DNA of 35,435 nucleotides from CAYUUW01 sp964448005 (lineage in GTDB: Bacteria; Patescibacteriota; Gracilibacteria; UM-FILTER-43-11). This document shows positions 1-7,056 of the stretch, one piece after another. Below the pieces are notes generated by a model. The model worked only from the letters and a program-made list of their open reading frames with translations, had not been told where the DNA came from and searched no databases. How positions within the stretch are numbered: position 1 is the stretch's first letter; each line of letters opens with the position of its first letter. Location: positions 1-35,435 of the forward strand of contig CAYUUW010000013.1 of NCBI GenBank assembly GCA_964448005.1, read 5' to 3'. A program made the translations under genes and the position numbers.

Positions 1-517
1 GGCTGAAGACGTAGATTCGCCTGGCCAGGGGCAGGTTCTTCTCGCCTTTGCTGATCCTGGCCGCTAAATAGAAGAGGTATCCCGCCAGCACATAGAGCAC
101 AAAGCCCAGGGGCAGCGCCAGCAGCATGGAGACGAGCCAGATGGGGAGCCAGCGGTCCATCAGGGAAACGGCATCGGGCATCAGCGGAGCCACCAGGATG
201 TTGCTGATGGCCATCATGGTTCCCACCAGCCACAGGGCCAGCAGCGTGAACTTCTGGTGGTCCTTCTCCAAAAAGTGGGCGATGAAGTGTTTGGGCGAAG
301 TGAGGTAGGCCTTGAGGCTGGGCATCAGCTGGGATTTGAGCATGGGCTTCAGATAGGCCATGCAATCCTTGTAGCTGAGCGCCACGAGAATCGGCGCAAG
401 GGCAAAAATCAGCAATTGGCCCTGAATGCCCTGCGGGGAGAAATTTTCTGGGCCAGCAATAAGAAAATTGTAGCCGAAGCCAAGCGCTATTATGCTGGCG
501 AGTACAAGCAGGACCAT
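1..517 (-). CDS. Yip1-like integral membrane protein (C-terminus beyond window)
   Basis: The reading frame opens at ATG 517 and runs off the left edge, giving 172 visible residues. The start is fixed by an in-frame stop 11 codons upstream with no better start between. Hydrophobic segments are visible near residues 1-16, 28-45, 85-110 and 120-150, joined by short polar loops such as KAYLTSPKHFIAHFLEKDHQ. This arrangement is typical of Yip1/DUF1282-type bacterial membrane proteins, but the family assignment is from general appearance only. It is the last visible gene of the minus-strand operon that begins with the SLH protein, about 30 nt after the preceding gene. Its first ~20 codons are AT-rich and the rest is GC-rich like the genome. 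Confidence 0.7.
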   Translation of the reverse strand, partial: MVLLVLASIIALGFGYNFLIAGPENFSPQGIQGQLLIFALAPILVALSYKDCMAYLKPMLKSQLMPSLKAYLTSPKHFIAHFLEKDHQKFTLLALWLVGTMMAISNILVAPLMPDAVSLMDRWLPIWLVSMLLALPLGFVLYVLAGYLFYLAARISKGEKNLPLARRIYVFS

Positions 518-547
518 GGAATAAAAATTAGGGATAAGATGAGTAAA

Positions 548-1108
548 TCAGGATGGATTTTTTAGATCCGTATTGATCAAAAAGCTGTGGTAGAAAATAG
601 AACGACTGGCGGGGAGATGGTACAGGATCACTATATCTCCCTCGTGGATTCCGCCGCCCCAAAAATAGGAATAAGGCTCCCCATTGCCGTTCGTCTCTCC
701 ATTCAAGTAAATGTTTTGACCTCCGTGAGCGTGGGTTGTGTCAGTCACCTTGCCGATAACCGTAGCAAGACCATGCTGATTATAATAATTCCAATCAGAA
801 AAAAATATGGGCAAAGCCTTTATCTGAATTGGAACGAATGCAACAAGCATTACGACCATGAGCACCTTTAAAAGCCTCTCCTTCTGCTTACGGTAGCCAA
901 CAAGAGCAAAAATGGAAAAAAAGATCAAATAAAAACCAAAGAAATGCTCTAAAAAAAATGTTCCCCATTTGGCCAATATATCAAGCCCGCTTCCGCTGGG
1001 AGTAAAAATATGGGCAAGCCAAAGAGGGACCACAAGAACCAAAAAAATTTTTATCATAGATTCTGCAATCCTTTCAGCCCTATTTGGTGCTCGATCGCCA
1101 TCCGCCAT
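548..1108 (-). CDS. Three-TM membrane protein, tandem paralog of the upstream gene
   Basis: This 186-residue protein has a short charged N-terminus and three hydrophobic helices near residues 18-36, 50-72 and 80-100. A ~80-residue C-terminal domain follows, containing HGLATVIGKVTDTTH, GQNIYLNG, FWGGGIHEGD and LYHLPASRSIFY. The same blocks in the same order occur in the gene starting at 1718, so the two are clear paralogs. I do not recognise a named family; the C-terminal domain looks like a small beta-rich (OB-like or DUF3592-like) fold, which is a guess. The gene is AT-rich compared with most of the window. It lies 10 nt after its paralog in the SLH-protein operon, which would suit an immunity or accessory role for that protein. 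That role is inferred from position only. Confidence 0.8.
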   Translation of the reverse strand: MADGDRAPNRAERIAESMIKIFLVLVVPLWLAHIFTPSGSGLDILAKWGTFFLEHFFGFYLIFFSIFALVGYRKQKERLLKVLMVVMLVAFVPIQIKALPIFFSDWNYYNQHGLATVIGKVTDTTHAHGGQNIYLNGETNGNGEPYSYFWGGGIHEGDIVILYHLPASRSIFYHSFLINTDLKNPS

Positions 1109-1118
1109 CGATTGTTCG

Positions 1119-1718
1119 TTAAAGAGTTTGCTCTGAACCCATGCCTTGTATTTTTTCTGTCCCTAATTCTTCTTCAGCTTCCAGAAGTTCGTAGTAGAAA
1201 ATGAAATGGCTTTTGGGCAGGGTGTACAGGGTCACCTGATCGGTTAGCTCGATTCCGCCGCCAAAAAAATTCCCATAGGCCATCCCACCCTTCCTCTTGT
1301 CGCCATTCAGATAAACGTTCTGGCCGAAGCCTCTGGAGTAGTGCGTCAAATCAGTAACTGTTCCTGATACTTCGTAAAAACCATGCTGCTCATAATATTC
1401 AATGTCTTTGAAAAATACAGGATAATATTTTAGCTGTAGAAAAATCATTGCAATAAGAAGGCCGATAGCCAAAAGCTTTCCCGTACGGTCATTGTCTCGA
1501 CGATGGTCTATTAGATAGGTGATTGAAAGTACAATCATGAGCGAGAAACCAAAATGCCCCAATCCAAAGGTGGCCCATCTCAGCGGAACGATGGACGGAT
1601 TTGTGGAGGACCAGAAAAGATTTGCCACAACGAAACCTCCAATAATGATGATATAGAGATAAAAGATCCTTGTAGCGACCTTACCATCCCTCCTGGTTGA
1701 TTGAGTCAATTCTGTCAT
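1119..1718 (-). CDS. Three-TM membrane protein, translationally coupled to SLH protein gene
   Basis: This 199-residue protein has helices near residues 17-37, 50-70 and 80-100 and a C-terminal domain with YYEQHGFYEVSGTVTDLTH, GQNVYLNGD, FFGGGIELTDQVTLY and LPKSHFIFYY. It is the paralog of the following gene. Its ATG overlaps the TGA stop of the 841-aa SLH gene in an ATGA junction (1715-1718), a strong sign of coupled translation. The sequence is AT-rich, like the 3' end of the SLH gene. No known family is recognised. The duplicated membrane genes directly after a secreted protein with a compositionally distinct C-terminus resemble duplicated immunity genes of polymorphic toxin loci, but no toxin fold has been identified. 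Confidence 0.85.
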   Translation of the reverse strand: MTELTQSTRRDGKVATRIFYLYIIIIGGFVVANLFWSSTNPSIVPLRWATFGLGHFGFSLMIVLSITYLIDHRRDNDRTGKLLAIGLLIAMIFLQLKYYPVFFKDIEYYEQHGFYEVSGTVTDLTHYSRGFGQNVYLNGDKRKGGMAYGNFFGGGIELTDQVTLYTLPKSHFIFYYELLEAEEELGTEKIQGMGSEQTL

Positions 1719-4240
1719 TTTTTCTTACTGAAAGGATTAAGGGATTGTAAGAAGGTGCCCACCTTTTCTTTGACAGTTTTTTTGGCAGAAGCATTCTGTA
1801 AGGCTGTCTTAGTTTGATCCAATACAATAGATGTTGCTGTGGAAAGGGCTGTTTTCTTATAATTCTCCACCACGTCTCCCACGATGGCCTTTGCGGCCGT
1901 ATTGCCCGTCATTTTTTTGGCCGTATTATTGGTGAGTTTGGTGATGATCTGGTTGCCAATGCCTGTCAGTTTATTTTTAAATTTAGAGGGCTCGGGGCCA
2001 ATGGAAGCAAGGGCGCCAGATGAAAATGCGCCGAGGTAATTAATTTCTTCACTAGAATTCGTAATATCACTGACTGTTTCTTGTATCAATCCTTCAATTC
2101 CCCCAACAATCCCTTTTTTCATTCTACTGTCCGCAGGGCTTGAAACCACTCCGCTAAAGAAACCTGAAATCATCTTACCAGCATAAGTAGCGGCCGAAGC
2201 AGCGCCAGTAAGCGTATCATCTACCATTTGCCCAATGGTCGATGCAATAGCCCCTCCTGTTCCTTTGATGATGGCGATTTTAGCAGTATTGAGCGATTGA
2301 CCAGCGAATTGGGCAATCTTCAGCGAAGCCACGGCTGCGCCGCCGGCCACCATGTTGCCGATCTCCTTGGTGCCATGCAGCAGCGTGTTGGCCAAGCCGC
2401 CTGGCTTCGTCACTGCATTGATTCCTTGGCTCATGTAGCTCCAATTCCTTTCCACCACCGCCTTTTTGGGGTCGCCGAACAGGTTCTGGAAGCCCGAGAC
2501 GATGTTGCCCAAGCCGGCGCCCAGATTGTCCGTTCCAAAAGCCACTGCAGTAGCCCCTACCGGCGCACCCACCGCTGTGGAAGTCAGCCCCAGGCCAAAG
2601 GCCGTCTGCACGCCGCCCACCAGCATATTCCAGCTCCCGGAGCCCAGCTGCTTGATTCCCTCCACCCGTCGAGGCTCGGTGACCCAATCCTTGGCTTTTC
2701 CGAAAAAGCCCTTCTCCTCCTCCAGCACCTTGCTGGGCGGAATGGCGATCACTCCTTGCTTTTGGGCGCTGCGCAGGAAGCCCAAGCCTTCGGTCAGGCT
2801 CCCCAGCCCTTTGCTGACCAGGCTGGAGAGCGAGAATTCGGTTTTGGGGACGCTGGCCTTCGGGGCTGCCGCAAGAGGCGCTTTTTGGGGCGCCGGGGCC
2901 GAGCCTGCGCAAAGGCCCGAAGCGCAGGGCAATGCGTAGGGCTGGCTTCCGTAGCCCTCGGCCAGCACGGAGATTTGCCCCATGGAGCCTTTGCCGCCCA
3001 GCGACTTCACCAGCGTTCCGGCCGGGAAATCCCAGCAGCCTGCGGCGGAGCAGCCCTTGACGCCTTTCGGCAGAAAGGCGATCGGCCCGGGAGCTTGGTC
3101 CCAGGCGGATTGGGCCTCCAGGCGTCCGCCGTCCTCCGGGGGCGGGGGAACAAACGGTTCGGGCAAGGGCTGGGGCTGCGCAGGGTCAACAGGATCCTGG
3201 GCTTCTGCCAGCGGATCGGGGAAGGGAAGGGGATTTTCCGGATCCTCCTCCGGCCATTCAGGCTCCGCTGGCGGCAGGAACATCGCATTCTCCTCCAGGC
3301 TGTTCACCGTGGGGTCGGCCACCGGATCCGGCGAAATGGGGGCGTACAGCGAGCTCAGCGAAAAGTAGCGCGCCGCCTCGGCCCGGCTGAGCGGCTGCAT
3401 CAGCCATTGCGCCCGCTGCTGCGGGTAAATGAGCCCCTGCTGCTCAAAAAGCTGGCACTGGGACCCGAAGAAATCCAGAAGGTCCGCCAGCAGGGCGTAG
3501 GCCAACAGGCGCTGGGAATCCTCGGTGACCCCGCCGTTCAGGGCCAAAAGATCGAGCTCCGCGCCCTGGAGGCACTTGGGCTGGAAGGAGCCCCGAGAGG
3601 CCGCCAGGCTCTCCAACAGGGAAAATTTTGGGTCCTGGGCCGGGTCCACATAGCCGCTGTCGGTCAGCAGCATCTTGAAGGCGTGGGCCCGCAGGATCGG
3701 GTCGTTAGGACGAAAAACGCGCTGCTCGGCGGAGCCCTCGTAGCCCTTCACAAAGCCGCTGTCCGCCGCGAAGTAGACGAAGCGGGAGAACCAGGGCTGG
3801 CAGCCGCGGTAGCCTTCGGTCTGCAGCAGGCACGCAGGATCGCCCTCCGGCACGTCGGCGAAAGGAAGGCCTCCTATCTTTTGGCATGCGCCCGCGGAGC
3901 AGTTGAAGTGGCCGCCCAGATGCTCGGCCAGAAGCTGCTCCATCTGCAGGGCGCTCTTGCCGGCCCAGCCTTCGGCCTGGCCGTAGGCCTCCGCCAGCCG
4001 AACCACCGTGGCCAGCTTGGCCATTTCGGCCCGGTTCAGGCTGTCCCAGGGGCGAAAAGTCCCCGTCTCCCGCCCCAGCATGGAATCGCCGGAAAGCAGG
4101 TGCTGGTCCCGGAGCGACTGGATGTAGGGGGAAAAAAGCTCATCCGGCTCCACGTCGCCAAAAGAGGCCGCTTGAGCCAAGGGCGAAAGGAACAAGGTCA
4201 GAATGAGCGGAAGGGCCGGGTTGCGAAGGAGGTTCCTCAT
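1715..4240 (-). CDS. Secreted SLH-domain surface protein with variable-looking C-terminus
   Basis: This 841-residue protein starts with a signal peptide (about residues 1-24, ending LSPLAQA). An S-layer homology (SLH) repeat follows near 26-85 (FGDVEPDELFSPYIQSL, then GTFRPWDSLNRAEMAKLA), a second near 125-195 (LPFADVPEGD, FRPNDPILRAHAFKMLL), and a degenerate third near 280-300 (PLSRAEAARYF). SLH domains anchor proteins to cell-wall polymers. A proline/acidic linker follows (about 300-375), then a Cys-containing module (GCSAAGCWDFPAG). The C-terminal 400 residues are Gly/Ala-rich and mildly hydrophobic (VGGVQTAFGLGLTSTAVG), resembling pre-toxin regions of polymorphic toxins. The protein ends in a basic tail, NPFSKKK. 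From about residue 650 (below ~2290) GC content drops sharply, as in the two following genes. No catalytic motif is visible, so surface anchoring is well supported while effector function is inference. Confidence 0.9.
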   Translation of the reverse strand: MRNLLRNPALPLILTLFLSPLAQAASFGDVEPDELFSPYIQSLRDQHLLSGDSMLGRETGTFRPWDSLNRAEMAKLATVVRLAEAYGQAEGWAGKSALQMEQLLAEHLGGHFNCSAGACQKIGGLPFADVPEGDPACLLQTEGYRGCQPWFSRFVYFAADSGFVKGYEGSAEQRVFRPNDPILRAHAFKMLLTDSGYVDPAQDPKFSLLESLAASRGSFQPKCLQGAELDLLALNGGVTEDSQRLLAYALLADLLDFFGSQCQLFEQQGLIYPQQRAQWLMQPLSRAEAARYFSLSSLYAPISPDPVADPTVNSLEENAMFLPPAEPEWPEEDPENPLPFPDPLAEAQDPVDPAQPQPLPEPFVPPPPEDGGRLEAQSAWDQAPGPIAFLPKGVKGCSAAGCWDFPAGTLVKSLGGKGSMGQISVLAEGYGSQPYALPCASGLCAGSAPAPQKAPLAAAPKASVPKTEFSLSSLVSKGLGSLTEGLGFLRSAQKQGVIAIPPSKVLEEEKGFFGKAKDWVTEPRRVEGIKQLGSGSWNMLVGGVQTAFGLGLTSTAVGAPVGATAVAFGTDNLGAGLGNIVSGFQNLFGDPKKAVVERNWSYMSQGINAVTKPGGLANTLLHGTKEIGNMVAGGAAVASLKIAQFAGQSLNTAKIAIIKGTGGAIASTIGQMVDDTLTGAASAATYAGKMISGFFSGVVSSPADSRMKKGIVGGIEGLIQETVSDITNSSEEINYLGAFSSGALASIGPEPSKFKNKLTGIGNQIITKLTNNTAKKMTGNTAAKAIVGDVVENYKKTALSTATSIVLDQTKTALQNASAKKTVKEKVGTFLQSLNPFSKKK

Positions 4241-4267
4241 GCGCCAGGGGGTGGGAAGGGTGGAAGG

Positions 4268-4299
4268 CTTGTCCGCCGAAGCATCGGCGAAGGAGGGCG
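4268..4299. repeat. Palindromic intergenic repeat, copy A
   Basis: The sequence GTCCGCCGAAGCATCGGCGA followed by AGGAGGGC forms an imperfect dyad (CCGA/TCGG core, outer GYCC/GGGC). A relative in the opposite orientation is at 29973-30003. It lies in the predicted 5' untranslated region of the SLH gene. I associate repeats of this form with CPR genomes, from memory only. Confidence 0.55.
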
Positions 4300-4315
4300 A
4301 ATGGAGGAGGGCCTG

Positions 4316-4341
4316 CCCCCTGTAGCCTTGGCGAAAGGGGG
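4316..4341. repeat. Hairpin in SLH 5' leader
   Basis: CCCCCT (4316-4321) pairs perfectly with AGGGGG (4336-4341) around GTAGCCTTGGCGAA. The loop contains the same GGCGAA element as the neighbouring repeat at 4268. It lies at the very start of the predicted SLH transcript and could affect transcript stability or translation. Confidence 0.55.
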
Positions 4342-4350
4342 TTGGGCCTC

Positions 4351-4379
4351 ATCATAGCCACCCTTCTCTAGGGCGTCAA
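4351..4379 (-). promoter_or_regulatory. Sigma70-type promoter of the SLH operon
   Basis: On the minus strand, TTGACG (4379-4374) and TATGAT (4356-4351) are separated by exactly 17 bp. The predicted start of transcription is near 4344, which leaves a leader of about 100 nt before ATG 4240. That is much longer than the 15-35 nt leaders seen elsewhere in the window, and it carries two palindromic repeats. Confidence 0.65.
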
Positions 4380-4413
4380 GAAAAACCGGCAAAAAGGACG
4401 CCGTAGGACCCCT

Positions 4414-4442
4414 GGCCTCGTCGCTCGCCTTCAGCGAAGGCC
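4414..4442. repeat. Hairpin at the 3' end of the conserved orphan gene
   Basis: GGCCT (4414-4418) pairs with AGGCC (4438-4442) and CGCT (4422-4425) with AGCG (4433-4436), around CGCCTTC. It touches the stop codon of the gene ending at 4442. There is no T-run, so it is not a classical terminator; it may be a repeat of the same general type as 4268-4299. Confidence 0.45.
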
Positions 4443-4945
4443 TACATCTGGCGGCTGTCGTAGGCCCAGTGCAGAAGGGCTTGGCGCTGCTTTTTGCGGC
4501 ATTCCAGATTCCCGCGCTCGCAGTGCTTTTTGATTTGGGCGATATGGCGCCTCATCGCTTTCCAGCGCTTGATCTGGCGGGCATCGTCGTCCGATCGTCT
4601 CCCCAGGTAATAGCGGCAGTACCACTGGAACCAGCCCCGAGGATCCTCCCAATGGATCCAATCCTTCTTTCGCCAGTAGTCCAGGGGCTTGGAGGCGTTG
4701 ACGCCGAAAAAATTCAGGCTGGGGTCATGCCGCTCGGCGCAGAGCCTGGCCTTTTTAAACCAGGAAGCCGGAAACTCGGCCCTGCAGTCGGTCATGTATT
4801 TTCCGCCGAAAACGCCCAATTCCAGCATCTGCTTGGGCGTGAGCTCAGGCTTGAACTCAGGGTCGAAATTTCGCCCCGCCGGCTCAGCCAGAAAGTAGCG
4901 GTAGCCCTTTTGCATCCGGTCGTGGACGACCACTCTTCGCTGCAT
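4442..4945 (-). CDS. Conserved protein of unknown function, Trp/Arg-rich
   Basis: This 167-residue soluble protein is rich in aromatic and basic residues, with the landmarks MTDCRAEFPASWF, NFFGVNASKPLDYWRKKDW, EDPRGWFQWYCRYYLGRR, RQIKRWKAMRRHIAQIKKHC and QALLHWAYDSRQM. I recall very similar proteins annotated as hypothetical in diverse bacteria and in some eukaryotes; the strong conservation of the core suggests a real biochemical role, but none is known to me. It has no signal peptide or membrane segment. It is probably co-transcribed with the four-TM gene that starts at 5373, about 47 nt upstream. Met11 is an alternative start. Confidence 0.8.
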   Translation of the reverse strand: MQRRVVVHDRMQKGYRYFLAEPAGRNFDPEFKPELTPKQMLELGVFGGKYMTDCRAEFPASWFKKARLCAERHDPSLNFFGVNASKPLDYWRKKDWIHWEDPRGWFQWYCRYYLGRRSDDDARQIKRWKAMRRHIAQIKKHCERGNLECRKKQRQALLHWAYDSRQM

Positions 4946-4992
4946 GGATATGTTTGGCTAAGGGCTTTGCCTTGGGAATGCCGGACTTCAGC

Positions 4993-5373
4993 TCAGGAGG
5001 CCCAGGCGAAATAGGCAAAGACCAGGCCGAGCAAGAAAGCGAAAGCGCCGTACCCGTAGAAGTTCTTCTTGGTCAGCACTTCCATCGAGATCTTTGCCAT
5101 CTTCTCCGGGAAAATGATCATCGACAGTCCTTTGAGGGTGGCGATCCAGCCGAAAAGCGTCACCAGCACAGGCCATCCGCTCCACACATTGTGGAAGCTG
5201 ACGATCGAAAAGCCAATCACCAGCGTGATCACCGGAGCGAAATAGGCCATGGTGTGGTTCTTGAAGGCCTTCTGGAAAACCTGGCGGTAGTAGTCGGCGC
5301 TCACGATCATGCCCAGGCCCACAGCCAAATAGACTACGGCCAACAGTCGAAGCACAAAGGCAGTGGTGTCCAT
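4993..5373 (-). CDS. Small four-TM membrane protein
   Basis: This 126-residue, almost entirely hydrophobic protein has four predicted helices near residues 5-25, 42-62, 65-88 and 105-125, with the loop DYYRQVFQKAFKNHTM between the first two. The frame is open up to 5433, but the start at 5373 is preferred because a promoter with its -10 box at 5405-5410 lies between the two candidate starts. The family is not recognised. It is divergent from the DUF378 gene, with which it shares a compact double promoter, and is followed by the conserved orphan at 4442-4945. Confidence 0.82.
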   Translation of the reverse strand: MDTTAFVLRLLAVVYLAVGLGMIVSADYYRQVFQKAFKNHTMAYFAPVITLVIGFSIVSFHNVWSGWPVLVTLFGWIATLKGLSMIIFPEKMAKISMEVLTKKNFYGYGAFAFLLGLVFAYFAWAS

Positions 5374-5404
5374 GCTTTTTTTGTTTTTATTGGATATTGC
5401 CCCT

Positions 5405-5433
5405 ATTCTAACACAGACTGCGTTTTTCCGCAA
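5405..5433 (-). promoter_or_regulatory. Promoter of the four-TM gene
   Basis: Minus-strand TTGCGG (5433-5428) is followed after 17 bp by TAGAAT (5410-5405). Transcription would start near 5398, giving a ~25-nt leader to ATG 5373. This decides the start codon of that gene. Confidence 0.65.
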
Positions 5434-5462
5434 TTGACGCTGCCCTGCGGGAAGCCTAGAAT
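5434..5462 (+). promoter_or_regulatory. Promoter of the DUF378 gene
   Basis: TTGACG (5434-5439) is followed after 17 bp by TAGAAT (5457-5462). Transcription would start near 5469, leaving a 27-nt leader to ATG 5496. Its -35 box directly abuts the -35 box of the divergent promoter at 5405-5433. Confidence 0.7.
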
Positions 5463-5495
5463 GGGCGCATTAAGCATCCTTTAACCTTTACCCTT

Positions 5496-5741
5496 ATGAA
5501 AGGTGGCAACAGCGCCTTCTGCATTCCCTCCGCGACTCTTCTGCTTATCGGCGGCTTGAACTGGGGCCTTCAGGGCCTTGGCATGCTGGTGGGCCGGAAC
5601 CTGAATCTGGTCAGCCTGCTTTTGGGCAAATGGCCCGTTGCAGAGGCCATCGTCTACATCCTGGTCGGTCTGGCTGCCTGCAAGGTCCTGGCTTTTGTGG
5701 CTATGGGCAAGGATTGCTGCGGAAGCTGCGAAAGCAAGTAG
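5496..5741 (+). CDS. DUF378 family small membrane protein
   Basis: This 81-residue protein has two hydrophobic segments and the DUF378 signatures LLLIGGLNWGLQGLG and AIVYILVGLAACKVL. The family is widespread, uncharacterised and membrane-embedded. The C-terminus carries a small cysteine cluster, DCCGSCESK, which could bind a metal or form disulfides. It has its own sigma70-like promoter, a short leader without a Shine-Dalgarno sequence, and a strong terminator 30 nt downstream, so it is probably monocistronic. Confidence 0.9.
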   Translation: MKGGNSAFCIPSATLLLIGGLNWGLQGLGMLVGRNLNLVSLLLGKWPVAEAIVYILVGLAACKVLAFVAMGKDCCGSCESK

Positions 5742-5770
5742 TCCGGGCTTCGCCTCTCCACTCCGAAATG

Positions 5771-5804
5771 AAAACCCCTTCGGCCTGCGCCGGAGGGGTT
5801 TTTT
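5771..5804. terminator. Bidirectional rho-independent terminator
   Basis: AAAACCCCT and AGGGGTTTT form the outer stem and CGGC/GCCG the inner stem around CTGC, with one mismatch. A-rich and T-rich flanks on both sides suit termination of the DUF378 gene (plus) and of the convergent UBP gene (minus). Confidence 0.85.
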
Positions 5805-5868
5805 GATCGTGGCCAGGAGGGTGGAAATGTCCCACATCCCATCCGGAGAAATATCGCCGACCCGAAAA

Positions 5869-6171
5869 TCAGCGGTCCAGAAGAATGGGGGGCATCTGGG
5901 CATCCATGGCTTGGGCCTCCTGCACGTAGTCGTTGTCCAAATAGCACCAGAGCCAATCCGAATCGTAGCCGTGGATGATGGGGTGGCCGCTCTCCTGGAA
6001 ATGCTGGCGGGCATGGCGGTTCTTGGACGAATCGCAGCAGCCCATGTGGCCGCAGGTCTTGCACAGGCGCACCTTCACCCAGCTGTCGCCGGTCTTCAGG
6101 CAGTCCTGGCAGCCCTTGGCCTGAGGCTCAACGGGTCTCATCTGGTCCAAATGGAGGCAGTGGGTCGCCAT
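5869..6171 (-). CDS. UBP-type zinc finger protein
   Basis: This 100-residue protein is essentially a stand-alone ZnF-UBP domain: CLHL near the N-terminus, CQDCLKTGDSWVKVRLCKTC, GHMGCCDSSKNRHARQHF and HPIIHGYDSDWLWCYLDN. The Cys/His ligands, the aromatic WLWCY and the terminal D-D motif match the family, which in eukaryotes binds the free C-terminus of ubiquitin. Bacterial stand-alone members have no established ligand. The frame extends to 6213, but ATG 6171 fits the promoter at 6204-6232 and the domain boundary. It is convergent with the DUF378 gene. Confidence 0.88.
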   Translation of the reverse strand: MATHCLHLDQMRPVEPQAKGCQDCLKTGDSWVKVRLCKTCGHMGCCDSSKNRHARQHFQESGHPIIHGYDSDWLWCYLDNDYVQEAQAMDAQMPPILLDR

Positions 6172-6203
6172 ATGCTTAAGCTTAGGAAATAAGCGGCAAG
6201 CCG

Positions 6204-6232
6204 AGTGTAGCAAAAAGCCTTCCGTTCGTCAG
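6204..6232 (-). promoter_or_regulatory. Promoter of the UBP zinc finger gene
   Basis: Minus-strand CTGACG (6232-6227), a 17-bp spacer ending in an extended TGC, and TACACT (6209-6204). The predicted leader to ATG 6171 is about 26 nt. Confidence 0.5.
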
Positions 6233-6260
6233 CCGTGGGCTGAAAAACAGGCCCGCCAGA

Positions 6261-6289
6261 TTGATTTTTGGACCCTTTTATGATAAAAT
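6261..6289 (+). promoter_or_regulatory. Promoter of the TM-helix channel-like gene
   Basis: TTGATT (6261-6266) and TAAAAT (6284-6289) are separated by 17 bp. Transcription would start near 6296, shortly before the first ATG at 6313. Confidence 0.65.
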
Positions 6290-6312
6290 GAAAGGATTTT
6301 AAGCCCAAACGG

Positions 6313-7056
6313 ATGGAGAGCCCCCTCATGGACATTGCCGGTTCGCTGCAAGGCGCCGTTCAGGCCAAATACCTCGCCTTTGTCGACAGCGCCCCCCTGT
6401 TTCTGGGCGCAGCCGCCGTGCTATTGCTGGGCTTGGCCCTGGCCGAGCTGGCCTACCGGCTGGTCTTGGCGCTCTCGTCCAGGCTCCGCATCGAATCCCT
6501 TTCCCGAAAGCTCGGCCTCAGTCCCTTTCTGGAAAGGCACAAGGTGGGGGCCAGCTCCTCCAAAGTTGTCGCCCAATCCCTCAAGGGCTATCTGATCTTC
6601 CTCTTCTTCGTGGAATCGACCAAAATCGCCGGCTTCTACCAGGTCTCGGATTTTTTGGACACGGTGATGGGATACCTGCCGGACATGGTCGTGGCGGCGC
6701 TGATCATGCTGGCGGCCCTCAATGTGGCCAGCGGCGTCAGCACGCTCATCCGCACTTCGCTCAGCTTCACGCGCTCCACCACGGCCAATGTGCTGGGAAT
6801 CGCCGCCAAATACGCCATTCTCACCTTTGCCGTCCTGGCGGCGCTTTCCCAGCTGGAGATCGCTCCGATCCTCATCCAGACCCTGTTCGTTGGCTTTGTG
6901 GCCATGCTGACCTTGGCCGGAGGCCTGGCTTTCGGCCTGGGCGGCAAGGATGTGGTCCGGGAGCTGCTGGAGGCGATCAAGAAAGTGGAGATCCGCGAAT
7001 ACCAAAAATCCCTCGCCGAGCAGAGGCAGGAGACCCGGGAGGAAACTGTCCGCTAG
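6313..7056 (+). CDS. MscS-like conserved TM-helix protein
   Basis: This 247-residue protein has about five membrane helices (near residues 28-52, 92-108, 120-142, 160-182, 188-210). It ends in a conserved segment, GLAFGLGGKDVVRELLE, that resembles the pore-lining helix of small-conductance mechanosensitive channels (TM_helix, PF05552 type). The large cytoplasmic beta domain of MscS is absent; only a short charged tail follows. A pore or regulatory membrane role is likely but unproven. A second ATG at 6328 follows GGAGAG by 7 nt and could be the true start. The stop TAG overlaps the stop codon of the convergent xth gene. Confidence 0.85.
   Translation: MESPLMDIAGSLQGAVQAKYLAFVDSAPLFLGAAAVLLLGLALAELAYRLVLALSSRLRIESLSRKLGLSPFLERHKVGASSSKVVAQSLKGYLIFLFFVESTKIAGFYQVSDFLDTVMGYLPDMVVAALIMLAALNVASGVSTLIRTSLSFTRSTTANVLGIAAKYAILTFAVLAALSQLEIAPILIQTLFVGFVAMLTLAGGLAFGLGGKDVVRELLEAIKKVEIREYQKSLAEQRQETREETVR

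Noticed and set aside
2228..4357. Plus-strand open frame of ~709 codons
   Set aside because: It lies opposite the SLH gene in GC-rich DNA. The translation is Gln/Arg/Gly-rich low-complexity sequence with no domain, while the minus strand encodes a signal peptide and SLH motifs.
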